DNA of 34,897 nucleotides from Synergistaceae bacterium. GTDB lineage: Bacteria; Synergistota; Synergistia; Synergistales; Synergistaceae. Below, one piece after another: positions 7,326-14,317 of the stretch (positions are counted from its first letter, which is position 1; the number at the start of each line of letters is the position of its first letter). Position numbers and translations under genes: made by a program. The stretch is taken from contig JAIROA010000042.1 of NCBI GenBank assembly GCA_031257775.1, forward strand, positions 1-34,897. Direction: 5' to 3'. The notes beneath the pieces are model-generated. The model was not told the origin of the DNA, searched no databases, and saw only the letters and a list, made by a program, of their open reading frames with translations.

Positions 7326-8378
7326 TTATTCTTCGCTCCCGGACTGGCCATCTGCGTTCGAGCCTCCGTTTGAGCCTGCGCCCTCGTTTCCGCCATTACT
7401 CCCGCTGCTATCGTTGCCGGCATCCGAGCCGCCATTTGACCCCGCACCCTCGTTTCCGGCATCCGAGCCGCCATTTGCCCCCGCGCTATCGTTCCCGGCA
7501 CCCGCGCTGCCGTTTGACCCCGCGCTGTCATTCGCGGCGTTCGTTCCGCCGCTTGTCCCCGAGGCACTGCCGGTGTTCGTGCTGCCGCTTGAGCCTATAG
7601 CGCCGCCGTCCGCGTTCGCGCCACTGTTTGTACCCGCGCTGCCGTTTCCGCCGCTCGATGCGACGACGCCGGCGCCGCCCCTGCTCGGAGCACCTCTATC
7701 GGCGGCCATCCGGTCCCTATCCTTGCCAGCGTTTACCCCCTTGCGATCTGCCTCACGTTTAGCGGCAAGCATCGTCTCTTGCCTTGTTTTTTCCCTCTCC
7801 GACGCGAGCAATATTTCCTTCCGGACGGTCTGCACCTTTTCCTTGTTCACGGCCATCCTGCGTATCCGCGCGCAGAGCGCCGCCCCCCTGTCCGGCAAGA
7901 GCGAGGAGCGGACAAGCTCGGAAGTCTCGTGGAGGACGGACACCGCCGCGTCAAACGCGTAGCCGTTCGCGGCAAGCGCCGAAAACGTTTCTGACGCGGC
8001 ATCCACAAGAACGCCCGCGCGGACAGAATGCATCATCACGGTCGCGGCGTCCTGCAGTTTCTTGTCGCCGTAAATATTATAGGCATAACCCAGTGCTTTG
8101 CCCAGAGCCGCGCCCGTCTTTTCAGACTGCAAAGCAAGCGCGTCCTCGTCCGCGACGGAGAAATGACGCGGATTTTGCAGCATAACCGTGCCTATGAACA
8201 TGTAGCGCCTGGCAATGCCGTCCGCCGTTCGCGCATTTATGCCGACCCTCATCAGCGACTCCCTCATGCCCTGCTCAAGAATCGCCTCGATGTCGTAAGC
8301 GCCGGCAAAAGACGGCTGCATGAGAAGGATGATCGCAAAGGCCGCGGCAATGAAACGCCTGATGATGGAAACCATCAT
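7326..8378 (-). CDS. Secreted protein with long Gly/Ser/Asn/Ala repeat tail
   Basis: A 350-residue protein of unknown function. Residues 1-27 are a signal peptide (hydrophobic AAAFAIILLMQPSFAGA). About residues 28-215 are a mostly helical domain with a conserved-looking DGIARRYMFIGTVMLQNP segment, then a charged Lys/Arg/Glu stretch (about 175-225). From about 230 to the end is a low-complexity tail of Gly, Ser, Asn, Ala and Asp, built from degenerate 13-residue units such as GSNGGSDAGNEGA. The coding DNA repeats with a 39-bp period (for example 7417-7438 and 7456-7477). The gene overlaps the anti-sigma gene by four bases (ATGA), so it is translationally coupled to it. It may be a cell-surface effector or sensor of this sigma system. 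Confidence 0.75.
   Translation of the reverse strand: MMVSIIRRFIAAAFAIILLMQPSFAGAYDIEAILEQGMRESLMRVGINARTADGIARRYMFIGTVMLQNPRHFSVADEDALALQSEKTGAALGKALGYAYNIYGDKKLQDAATVMMHSVRAGVLVDAASETFSALAANGYAFDAAVSVLHETSELVRSSLLPDRGAALCARIRRMAVNKEKVQTVRKEILLASEREKTRQETMLAAKREADRKGVNAGKDRDRMAADRGAPSRGGAGVVASSGGNGSAGTNSGANADGGAIGSSGSTNTGSASGTSGGTNAANDSAGSNGSAGAGNDSAGANGGSDAGNEGAGSNGGSDAGNDSSGSNGGNEGAGSNGGSNADGQSGSEE
7370..7640 (-). repeat. Degenerate 39-bp coding repeats (Gly/Ser/Asn tail)
   Basis: Direct repeats within the 3' end of the secreted-protein gene encode Gly-Ser-Asn-Gly-Gly-rich units. One 22-bp block is exact at 7417-7438 and 7456-7477, a 39-bp spacing that keeps the frame. Copies further upstream are more diverged. 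Recombination or slippage here would lengthen or shorten the tail without frameshift. Confidence 0.65.
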
Positions 8379-9091
8379 CTGTACACCGCCTTCCCGCTAA
8401 GATTTTCCCAATGCTCCGCCACCTCGTAAGGTGAATTTCCGGTTCTAATCTCAAGATACGCCATGTGTATGGTCAGAAGCTCCAGATCCGTCCTAAGCTC
8501 GCCGATCGCCTCCACGAGTTCCCTCACCCTCAGCCAGTCCACATCGCTCCTGCGAAGTTCCTGGCTGATCGCAAGCCTGTACTGGGCTATGCTGTCCGTA
8601 AACGGCTGCTCGGCTTCAATGCTATCGCTTAACGCTATGATGCCCGGCTTCTGAGCGACCCACATGGATGGCGTCGCGACCGCGACAGGAGAGATTTTCA
8701 TAGAGATTTCCTTCCTGGCATCGTTTGAGCCGCGGAAGCTGCCGATAAAGAAACAGGCGACGCAGGCGGCGACAGCCATAACGCGAAACGCGAAAACCTT
8801 TGCCTTCGGCGCGGACAAGAACCTGAGCGCGAACGGAGCGCGGCTTGAAATGACCGGGGCGGGCGGGCAGGAGATAGACGAGACCTTCGCGGACATCATC
8901 ACCGCTACCATGCGGTATTCCGACAGCGCCCTGCGGCACTCCGGGCAGCCCTTCACGTGCTCCTTCATTGCTTCAAGCTCCTCCGGCGTGCACTCATCGT
9001 CACAAGCCTTGCTTATGAGAGGCTCGCACTCGAAACAGGAAATTTTTTTCGTTTCTTTTGCCGTTTCGTCCGGCATTTCTTCACAGCTCAC
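8375..9091 (-). CDS. Membrane-anchored anti-sigma factor with zinc finger
   Basis: A 238-residue protein with the zf-HC2 anti-sigma pattern near its N-terminus. Cys22 and His45-x3-Cys49-x2-Cys52 (HVKGCPECR) form the usual zinc-coordinating set, and the surrounding helices typically clamp the ECF sigma factor. A single membrane helix follows at about residues 104-121 (AVAACVACFFIGSF), then an extracytoplasmic domain of about 115 residues that would sense the signal. It overlaps the sigma gene and the downstream secreted-protein gene by four bases each, so all three are probably made in linked amounts. The signal is unknown. Confidence 0.8.
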   Translation of the reverse strand: MSCEEMPDETAKETKKISCFECEPLISKACDDECTPEELEAMKEHVKGCPECRRALSEYRMVAVMMSAKVSSISCPPAPVISSRAPFALRFLSAPKAKVFAFRVMAVAACVACFFIGSFRGSNDARKEISMKISPVAVATPSMWVAQKPGIIALSDSIEAEQPFTDSIAQYRLAISQELRRSDVDWLRVRELVEAIGELRTDLELLTIHMAYLEIRTGNSPYEVAEHWENLSGKAVYR

Positions 9092-9633
9092 GATATGTCA
9101 CTCATCCTCGCCATTTTCATCTTTAAAGCCCTTCTGCCCCTTAAAACAAGCTGGGCAAAGGCATCCGTCGATATTTGAAGCATTTCGGCACCATCGCCGT
9201 ACGTGACGCCGCTCGCTACCAGTATAAGCGCTTCTTTCTGCCTTGGCGGCAGGAGAGCGAGCAACCTCTCGATATCAATGCTGTTGATGACCGATTCCTC
9301 AGGAGAGTAGCTGAGGCTCTCCGGATGAGGCGCGGTCTCGTCGTCGATTATCTCCGTAAGGGAATCCGCGTGCCTGGCGTTCCTGAAGCGCCCGCGGACT
9401 ATGTTCCCCGCTATCCTGAAAACGAAAGCGCCAAATTTCCCTTCAGCCCTGTAGCCAGGCGCCGCCTTATATACCTGGATGAACGTCTCCTGAACGACAT
9501 CCTGCGCTTCGTGGAGATCAAGCAAGGATCTGAACGCGTATGCCATAACCCTCCTGCACCAGAGTTCATACAGCTTTGTGAAAGAATCCTCGTCGCCTTC
9601 AGCTATCTTCATCATCAAAACGTCTTCTTGCAT
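9088..9633 (-). CDS. ECF-type RNA polymerase sigma factor
   Basis: A roughly 181-residue group 4 sigma factor. Region 2 contains SFTKLYELWCRRV and the -10 recognition segment EAQDVVQETFIQVYKAAPGY. Region 4 has the helix-turn-helix LLPPRQKEALILVASGVTYGDGAEML followed by LRGRRALK. No region 1 or 3 is present, as expected for this group. The ATG at 9633 is chosen because GAGGAAGG lies about eight bases upstream; a longer frame begins at 9666. The gene is first in an overlapping unit with its anti-sigma and a secreted protein. ECF sigmas usually activate their own promoter, but I could not identify a matching site in the A/T-rich upstream region. Confidence 0.88.
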   Translation of the reverse strand: MQEDVLMMKIAEGDEDSFTKLYELWCRRVMAYAFRSLLDLHEAQDVVQETFIQVYKAAPGYRAEGKFGAFVFRIAGNIVRGRFRNARHADSLTEIIDDETAPHPESLSYSPEESVINSIDIERLLALLPPRQKEALILVASGVTYGDGAEMLQISTDAFAQLVLRGRRALKMKMARMSDIS

Positions 9634-9877
9634 TAGGCAGCCCTTCCTCACGAAGCAGGGATCCATATAAAGCTAAATGATCCAATCGCCCCAATAATTA
9701 CGCGCTTGCGGCAAAAATGAAAAACCTGAACGCGCCGCTTACGCGCTATCGTGATATTCTACTCCTTCCCCGGAAAAAAATCGACGGATTTTAAAATTGC
9801 CGCGTCATTTTTCCGGCCCGGAAATCATTTTGCATATTGTTAGTCCGTAAGTTTTTTATTATGCGGTTGGTAATGCC
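9634..9877. other. A/T-rich intergenic region between divergent units
   Basis: This non-coding stretch separates the ECF sigma gene (minus) from the structured segment and secreted-protein gene (plus). It should contain the sigma-operon promoter, but I see no confident -10/-35 pair. A TTGCAT and T-rich run at about 9832-9862 could contribute to a plus-strand promoter for the structured element at 9878-10011. I see no coding potential. Confidence 0.4.
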
Positions 9878-10020
9878 GCAAACAGCACGGCTGGCACGAT
9901 CAAAGCATCCTGTTTGCACAAACTGGCGAAAGGCTCTCCCAGCGTTCCCGTCGCTCAGGGCAAGAGCCTTTCAGGATTTCGGGGCTTCGCTTGAATATCC
10001 GGCGAAGCCCCTTCTATTTC
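9878..10020 (+). ncRNA. Candidate small structured RNA ending in a terminator-like hairpin
   Basis: Three consecutive stem-loops occupy a gene-free gap. (1) GCAAACAG 9878-9885 pairs with CTGTTTGC 9910-9917, eight perfect pairs. (2) AAGGCTCT 9930-9937 pairs with AGAGCCTT 9963-9970, enclosing CCC/GGG and AGCG/CGCT inner pairs. (3) GGGGCTTCGC 9981-9990 pairs perfectly with GCGAAGCCCC 10002-10011 and is followed by TTCTATTTC. Stem 3 resembles an intrinsic terminator with an imperfect U-run. The downstream gene seems to have its own TATAAT, so an independent small RNA is as likely as a riboswitch leader. It does not match SRP, tmRNA, 6S, RNase P or riboswitch consensus sequences that I know. Confidence 0.4.
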
Positions 10021-10041
10021 CGCGCGCCTATATAGTATAAT
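10012..10041 (+). promoter_or_regulatory. Possible promoter of the small secreted protein
   Basis: A perfect TATAAT (10036-10041) lies 38 bases before the gene start. The best -35 at 18-bp spacing is poor (TTCTAT) and overlaps the end of the upstream hairpin, so strength or activator dependence is unclear. Confidence 0.45.
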
Positions 10042-10078
10042 CTTTTCGGCTAGACTGTTTTTATGGGGGGCTGCCTCA

Positions 10079-10462
10079 ATGAAGACGAAGCTGAAATGTT
10101 TTTTTATCGCGCTGTGCGCCGCAGCGCTGACCGGCTTAATTGCAGCCTGTCCGGCAGGCGCGTGGGAGGCAAGCGGAAGGATACCTGGCACTGAAATAGA
10201 CTATTCGGATCTGAAGGTATCGAAAGAGGGCGTTTCGGTGCGCCTCGCGAACGCCTCGCAGACCGATATCAGGCTCTCTTTGGCCGTGCATTTCTACGAC
10301 AGCAATGGCAATGACATCGGGCACTCCATATTCGCCCTGATGGAGATACCCGGAGGCAGCTTCGCGGACTTCTCCGGAAACTATCTCACGGGCAGGATGA
10401 GGGATTGCAGGGACGCGCCGCGCATCGGATGGAAAAGAATGACGTATGAATATCTCTATTGA
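10079..10462 (+). CDS. Small secreted protein of unknown function
   Basis: A 127-residue protein I do not recognise. Residues 1-28 are a clear signal peptide: basic KTKLK, hydrophobic FFIALCAAALTGLIAA, then PAGAWEA as a likely cleavage area. A Cys at 24 is present, but the context is not a convincing lipobox. The mature part of about 100 residues reads as beta-rich, with alternating strands around VSVRLANASQTDIRLSLAVHFYD and an aromatic end, reminiscent of small extracytoplasmic beta-sandwich domains of the FxLYD kind. That comparison is tentative. A GGGGGG ribosome binding site precedes the ATG by nine bases. The serine acetyltransferase gene follows after 28 bp and may be co-transcribed. 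Confidence 0.75.
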   Translation: MKTKLKCFFIALCAAALTGLIAACPAGAWEASGRIPGTEIDYSDLKVSKEGVSVRLANASQTDIRLSLAVHFYDSNGNDIGHSIFALMEIPGGSFADFSGNYLTGRMRDCRDAPRIGWKRMTYEYLY

Positions 10463-10490
10463 TGACTAGATTTCCAGGGGAAGTGATGGA

Positions 10491-11429
10491 ATGGAACGCG
10501 GAGGGAAAAACGGGGCTTACCCCGACATAAGCAAAATCATAGATTGCTTCATCACGCCGTCAAACGGCAAAGAGAGGAACATACCGCTCCCGGACACCGA
10601 CATGCCGTCGTCATCCGAACTCGCGAGGATGGTGGAGATGATTCGCGCGGTCATCTTCCCGGGCTTCTTCGGGACGGGCGGCATCGGGGCGCTATCCATG
10701 CGCCACCACATGGCATCCGGGCTGGACGACATATACCGCATCCTAACGGAGCAGATACGCCTCGGCATGTGTTTCACGGGCCGGGACAAAGCCGAATCGT
10801 GCGACGAGTGCGAGAAGGAGGCGCTGGGGCTCGCCTGCAGCTTCATGGATCGCCTGCCTGACGTCCGCAACCTTCTAGACAGCGACGTCCTGGCCGCCTA
10901 CGAGGGGGATCCGGCTGCCAAGAGCAAGGCGGAGACGATATTCTGCTATCCGTCCATACACATAATGACGAACCACAGGATAGCCCACGAGCTGTACAGG
11001 CTCGGAGTCCCCGTGATACCCAGGATAATCAGCGAGATGGGGCACTCGCGCACAGGGATAGACATACACCCCGGCGCCGCTATCGGCGAAGAGTTTTTCA
11101 TCGACCACGGGACAGGCGTCGTCATAGGGGAGACGGCGGTAATAGGCCGTCATTGCCAGCTTTATCAGGGCGTCACATTAGGCGCGCTCTCATTCCCGAA
11201 GGACGCGGACGGCAACCCCATAAAGGGACTGCCAAGGCATCCGATCCTTGAGGACAACGTAGTCGTTTACGCCGGCGCCACGATTTTAGGCCGCATAACG
11301 ATAGGGGCAAATTCGATGATCGGAGGCAACGTCTGGATCACGGGCGACGTGCCGAAAGGCTCCAAGGTCGTCCAGCAGCGCTCGACCTCGCCCGCTCAGA
11401 CGGACCGGATGCAAGCCGAAGGGGCCTAA
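10491..11429 (+). CDS. epsC: Serine O-acetyltransferase (EpsC type)
   Basis: This enzyme makes O-acetylserine from serine and acetyl-CoA, the first committed step of cysteine synthesis. It is 312 residues long. A helical N-terminal domain (about 1-165) includes MRHHMASGLDDIYRI and a YPSIHIMTNHRIAHELY segment. The C-terminal left-handed beta-helix (about 175-300) has hexapeptide repeats and the catalytic region GIDIHPGAAIGEEFFIDHGTG, VVIGETAVIG and LYQGVTLGA. This domain order and length match the EpsC branch rather than the shorter E. coli CysE. Its neighbour on the other strand is a serine biosynthesis operon, so local clustering links serine supply to cysteine. The predicted start is ATG 10491 after AGGGGAAGTGATGGA. 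Confidence 0.9.
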   Translation: MERGGKNGAYPDISKIIDCFITPSNGKERNIPLPDTDMPSSSELARMVEMIRAVIFPGFFGTGGIGALSMRHHMASGLDDIYRILTEQIRLGMCFTGRDKAESCDECEKEALGLACSFMDRLPDVRNLLDSDVLAAYEGDPAAKSKAETIFCYPSIHIMTNHRIAHELYRLGVPVIPRIISEMGHSRTGIDIHPGAAIGEEFFIDHGTGVVIGETAVIGRHCQLYQGVTLGALSFPKDADGNPIKGLPRHPILEDNVVVYAGATILGRITIGANSMIGGNVWITGDVPKGSKVVQQRSTSPAQTDRMQAEGA

Positions 11430-11467
11430 AGGGCAAAATAACGCCCGTCAGGCCCGCGCATTTAAAA

Positions 11468-11544
11468 GCCTGGCAGCCTGGCAGCCTGGCGGCGTTAAAG
11501 ACGATAAACGGCACCGCACCATGCCGTCAGCAGCCAGCCGCCAG
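11468..11544 (+). repeat. 8-bp triplication and nested inverted repeat after epsC
   Basis: Three tandem copies of GCCTGGCA (the last ending G) span 11468-11491. The final copy overlaps CTGGCGGC (11486-11493), which pairs perfectly with GCCGCCAG (11537-11544). Inside, ACGGC pairs with GCCGT (11523-11527). There is no U-run. It could be a 3'-end fold for the epsC transcript or a relic of slippage. Confidence 0.5.
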
Positions 11545-11605
11545 AAGGATATCGTTGGTCCATAAAACTTTTTTGCGCGCAAAGCGCCTCATTTCGATTT
11601 CTCGC

Positions 11606-11884
11606 TTACCCGTTTGCCAGGATGTCTCTTCTGTCTTCGTGCCTTCTAAACCATTTCTCTGCATAGGAACATGTCAGCAGGGCTTTCTTGCCGTCTTTTT
11701 TTATGCGCCTGTAAGCCTCCTCCATCAGCTCGCCGGCCACGCCGCCGCCCCTGAGCGAATCGTCGACGAACGTATGCTCGATATCCACCATCCCCGCGCC
11801 AGCCGGAGGGAACCTTACCTCCGCCACGAGGCGCCCGTTCTCATCATTTGCGTAAACCCTGTTGAATTCGCTTACAAGATTCAT
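11606..11884 (-). CDS. GNAT-like N-acetyltransferase domain protein (YidJ/CG type)
   Basis: A 92-residue single-domain protein resembling the short GCN5-related acetyltransferase family (Acetyltransf_CG). It shows the beta strands leading to VDIEHTFVDDSLRGGGVAGEL, in which the R-G-G-G-V-A segment is the acetyl-CoA pyrophosphate loop, then a helix and the CSYAEKWFRRH end with a typical W/F-x-R-H tail. Substrates are not known for this family. A frame extends upstream to 12088, but the family start is the ATG at 11884, which has GGGAGG about eight bases before it. It stands apart from the phosphatase gene by 145 bp. Confidence 0.8.
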   Translation of the reverse strand: MNLVSEFNRVYANDENGRLVAEVRFPPAGAGMVDIEHTFVDDSLRGGGVAGELMEEAYRRIKKDGKKALLTCSYAEKWFRRHEDRRDILANG

Positions 11885-11988
11885 GATCCCGGCCTCCCGC
11901 CCGTCATGCGGCTCAATAGCGCTGTCATGATAAAATATTCTCCCTGTTTTGACAATTATTGCAGCTGCGCAAAAACGCGTTGCGCAAG

Positions 11989-12021
11989 CGGGCGAGCGCC
12001 CCCGGCGGGGGGACTCGCCCG
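11989..12021 (-). repeat. Strong GC-rich hairpin downstream of the serine operon
   Basis: CGGGCGAG (11989-11996) pairs perfectly with CTCGCCCG (12014-12021), enclosing a C-run/G-run inner stem. It starts eight bases beyond the phosphatase stop. No U-run follows on the minus strand, so it is either a Rho-assisted end or an mRNA 3'-stabilising structure. Confidence 0.5.
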
Positions 12022-12029
12022 AGAAAATT

Positions 12030-12674
12030 TTACAGGCTTTTCTGCTCTGGCAGATCGAAGCCCATGCCAAGATAATGCGCGTCGCCAAGCAGATTTAGCC
12101 TTGGCGGCTGTCCGTCGCGCAGCTCCATAATGGAGAGGCTGCAATTCGCGATGAGGACGTTCCAGAAGCATGAAAGCGGCATATTCAGATAATGGAAAAT
12201 TATCATCTTTATCGGGACGTCGTGGGAAACGACGCAGACATCGCCGGAATATTTCGATGCCAGAAGCTCCGCTGCCTGGACCGCGCGCCTTTCGACGTCG
12301 CGAAGCGACTCCCCCCCCTGCCCCGGCATCACCACGGTATGAGGCTCGGAATGCCACAGGTCGAAAAGCCTCGGCCAGCGCTCTATGACCTCGTTCGTGA
12401 GGCAAGTCTCCCAGTCCCCGTGGCATATCTCCGTCAGTCCGCTCAATTCCTCGATGACATCGCAGCCGCTCATCTCCGCTATTTTTCTGGCCGTGACGGA
12501 CGAGCGCTTGAGCGGGCTCGTCGCGACGGCGTCGAACCGCTGATGCTTGAGGAACTCCGCTACTTTAAGGCCCTGCTCGAACCCGCGCCGCGAAAGTTCC
12601 GTGTCATGCTGGCCCTGGAAGCGCCCTTCGGCGTTCCACACGCTCTCGCCGTGCCTTACGATAAACAGCCTCAT
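12030..12674 (-). CDS. Histidine phosphatase family protein, likely phosphoserine phosphatase
   Basis: A 214-residue member of the phosphoglycerate-mutase-like superfamily. The catalytic RHGE motif is at residues 7-10 (LFIVRHGESVWN), the second arginine is in SPLKRSSVTA, the acid is in LTEICHGDWE and the second histidine is in CVVSHDVPIK. The family includes mutases, CobC and the metal-independent phosphoserine phosphatases first described in Hydrogenobacter. The start codon overlaps the serA stop (ATGA), and aminotransferase and SerA precede it, so the missing serB step of serine synthesis is the best guess. This assignment rests on context; alpha-ribazole or sugar phosphatase activity is the alternative. 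A longer frame to 12713 is rejected because family homology begins at this ATG. Confidence 0.75.
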   Translation of the reverse strand: MRLFIVRHGESVWNAEGRFQGQHDTELSRRGFEQGLKVAEFLKHQRFDAVATSPLKRSSVTARKIAEMSGCDVIEELSGLTEICHGDWETCLTNEVIERWPRLFDLWHSEPHTVVMPGQGGESLRDVERRAVQAAELLASKYSGDVCVVSHDVPIKMIIFHYLNMPLSCFWNVLIANCSLSIMELRDGQPPRLNLLGDAHYLGMGFDLPEQKSL

Positions 12675-14317
12675 TTGACAGTCTCCCCGTTCAGTTTCAC
12701 CGTCGTCGCCCACAGCATGTCGCCGTCCTTCTCCATCTGCGCCAGAAGCTCGTCCGACACCGGGCCGTCTATCTGCATCACGGCCAGAGCAAGCCCGCTC
12801 GACTCCTTCCGCCCCAGGTTGAAGTTCGCGATATTCACGGACGAGTCCCCGAGGAGCTTGCCGATTTTCCCGATGACGCCCGGCCTGTCGTGATTTTGGA
12901 ATATGAGCAGGTTCCCGTGCGGCACGAAATCGACCCAGTAGTCGTTCATCTTGACTATGTGCTGCCTGCCTTCCTCCGTTATCGTCCCGGTTAAAGTCGC
13001 CGTGGCGTTCTGAGAGGCAACCTCGACCTCTATGAGATTCCTGTACGCCCTCGACTCCCCCGTTCCCTCCTCCACCGATATGCCGCGCTCCTGGGCCAGT
13101 ATTGGGGCGACCATGTAGTTTATCTCCGGGCCGAGCGCCACCTCCAAAAGGCCCTTTATGACCGCGATGGAAAACGGGCGCATCGTCCCTCCCGGCAGGT
13201 GGTCGTCGTCAGCTAAAGCCTCGCCTCTCAGCATTACGCGGCATCGGTCAGGCGGGCCGCCGTTCTCTGTGAGCCTGCCAGCGAGCATTCCCATCTTCCT
13301 TGCCAGCCTGAGATAATTTCTCTGAAGGTCTGAGAGCTGCTGCTCCATAAAGGGAAGGTTGACCGCGTGTTCGTAAGGCGCTCCCCTGAGGGCAGCGAGC
13401 AAGTTCGTGACGGCAATCCGCGCCACCTCCGTCTGAGCCTCGACCGTCATGGCCCCGAGATGCGGCGTCAGAACGACCTTATCGCCGATCTCGTCGTCAA
13501 AAAGCGGATTGTCCGCTGATGGCGGCTCCTGCGTGAACACGTCGAACGCGGCCCCGGCGAGATGGCCTTCCTTTAACGCCAGCGCGCAGGCAGCCTCGTC
13601 CACAATGCCGCCTCGCGCGCAGTTCACAAGGTACGAGCCCGGCTTCATGGCGCGTATCATCTTTTCGTCTATGACGCAGTGCGTTTCCTTCGTGATGGGG
13701 ACATGAACAGTCGTGACGTCCGCAAGCGAGAGCGCGCCGGCGAGATCAGTCACCTTCATGACGCCAGCGTCGGCCATTTTTTTGTCGGAAACATACGGGT
13801 CGAAGCCAAGAACCTCCATCCCTAACGCCCTGCACCGGAGCGCCACCTGCATGCCTATCCTGCCCATTCCGATGACGAACGCTTTTTTGCCGTTGAGCTG
13901 CCTTCCGGTAAAGCGCTTCCTGTCCCATTCGCCCGCCTTGAGAGAGAAAAAGCTCTGCGGGGTCTTCCGGACGAGCGCGAGCATGAGGGCGATCGTCTGC
14001 TCCGCGGCCGCGAGCGTATTGCCCGTCGGGGCGTTTATGACGACGATGCCGCGCCTGCTGGCTTCCTGCAGGTCCACATTGTCCACCCCAACTCCGGCGC
14101 GGGCTATGACCTTGAGCTTAGGCCCGTGCTCTATGGCTTCCTTGTCGAGCTTCGTGCCGCTTCTCGTTATGACCGCGTCGTACCCGCCAAGGATTTTATG
14201 AAGCTCCTGCTTCGAGAGGCCTGATTTGACATCCAGCTCGACGTCCGGTGCCTCTTTCAGGATTTTCAAGCCCTCATCGCCCAGCGCCTCCGGCACTAGA
14301 ATCTTAAACGTCTCCAT
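12671..14317 (-). CDS. serA: D-3-phosphoglycerate dehydrogenase
   Basis: This is the first enzyme of the phosphorylated serine pathway, oxidising 3-phosphoglycerate with NAD. At 548 residues it is the long form. The substrate domain is split around the NAD domain, whose glycine loop VIGMGRIGMQVA is at about 148-159. The catalytic residues are Arg235 (NCARGGIVDE), Glu264 and His286 (LTPHLGAMT). An intervening ASB-like domain (about 325-470) and a C-terminal ACT domain (about 475-548, HDRPGVIGKIGKLLG) suggest allosteric control by serine. It overlaps the aminotransferase by 14 bases and the phosphatase by four, giving tight coupling. Transcription probably comes from the attenuated promoter upstream of the aminotransferase. 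Confidence 0.96.
   Translation of the reverse strand: METFKILVPEALGDEGLKILKEAPDVELDVKSGLSKQELHKILGGYDAVITRSGTKLDKEAIEHGPKLKVIARAGVGVDNVDLQEASRRGIVVINAPTGNTLAAAEQTIALMLALVRKTPQSFFSLKAGEWDRKRFTGRQLNGKKAFVIGMGRIGMQVALRCRALGMEVLGFDPYVSDKKMADAGVMKVTDLAGALSLADVTTVHVPITKETHCVIDEKMIRAMKPGSYLVNCARGGIVDEAACALALKEGHLAGAAFDVFTQEPPSADNPLFDDEIGDKVVLTPHLGAMTVEAQTEVARIAVTNLLAALRGAPYEHAVNLPFMEQQLSDLQRNYLRLARKMGMLAGRLTENGGPPDRCRVMLRGEALADDDHLPGGTMRPFSIAVIKGLLEVALGPEINYMVAPILAQERGISVEEGTGESRAYRNLIEVEVASQNATATLTGTITEEGRQHIVKMNDYWVDFVPHGNLLIFQNHDRPGVIGKIGKLLGDSSVNIANFNLGRKESSGLALAVMQIDGPVSDELLAQMEKDGDMLWATTVKLNGETVK

Noticed and set aside
7286-7962. Arg/Pro-rich plus-strand frames opposite the repeat protein
   Set aside because: Their low complexity is the reverse reading of the Gly/Ser repeats, and the minus-strand frame has a signal peptide, coupling and terminator.
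8957-9206. Plus-strand frames within the anti-sigma/sigma genes
   Set aside because: They have no SD and no recognisable product; they are shadows of the minus-strand genes.
11606-12088. 68-residue extension of the GNAT-like protein
   Set aside because: It overlaps the phosphatase gene and the GC-rich hairpin; the internal ATG has an SD and matches the family start.
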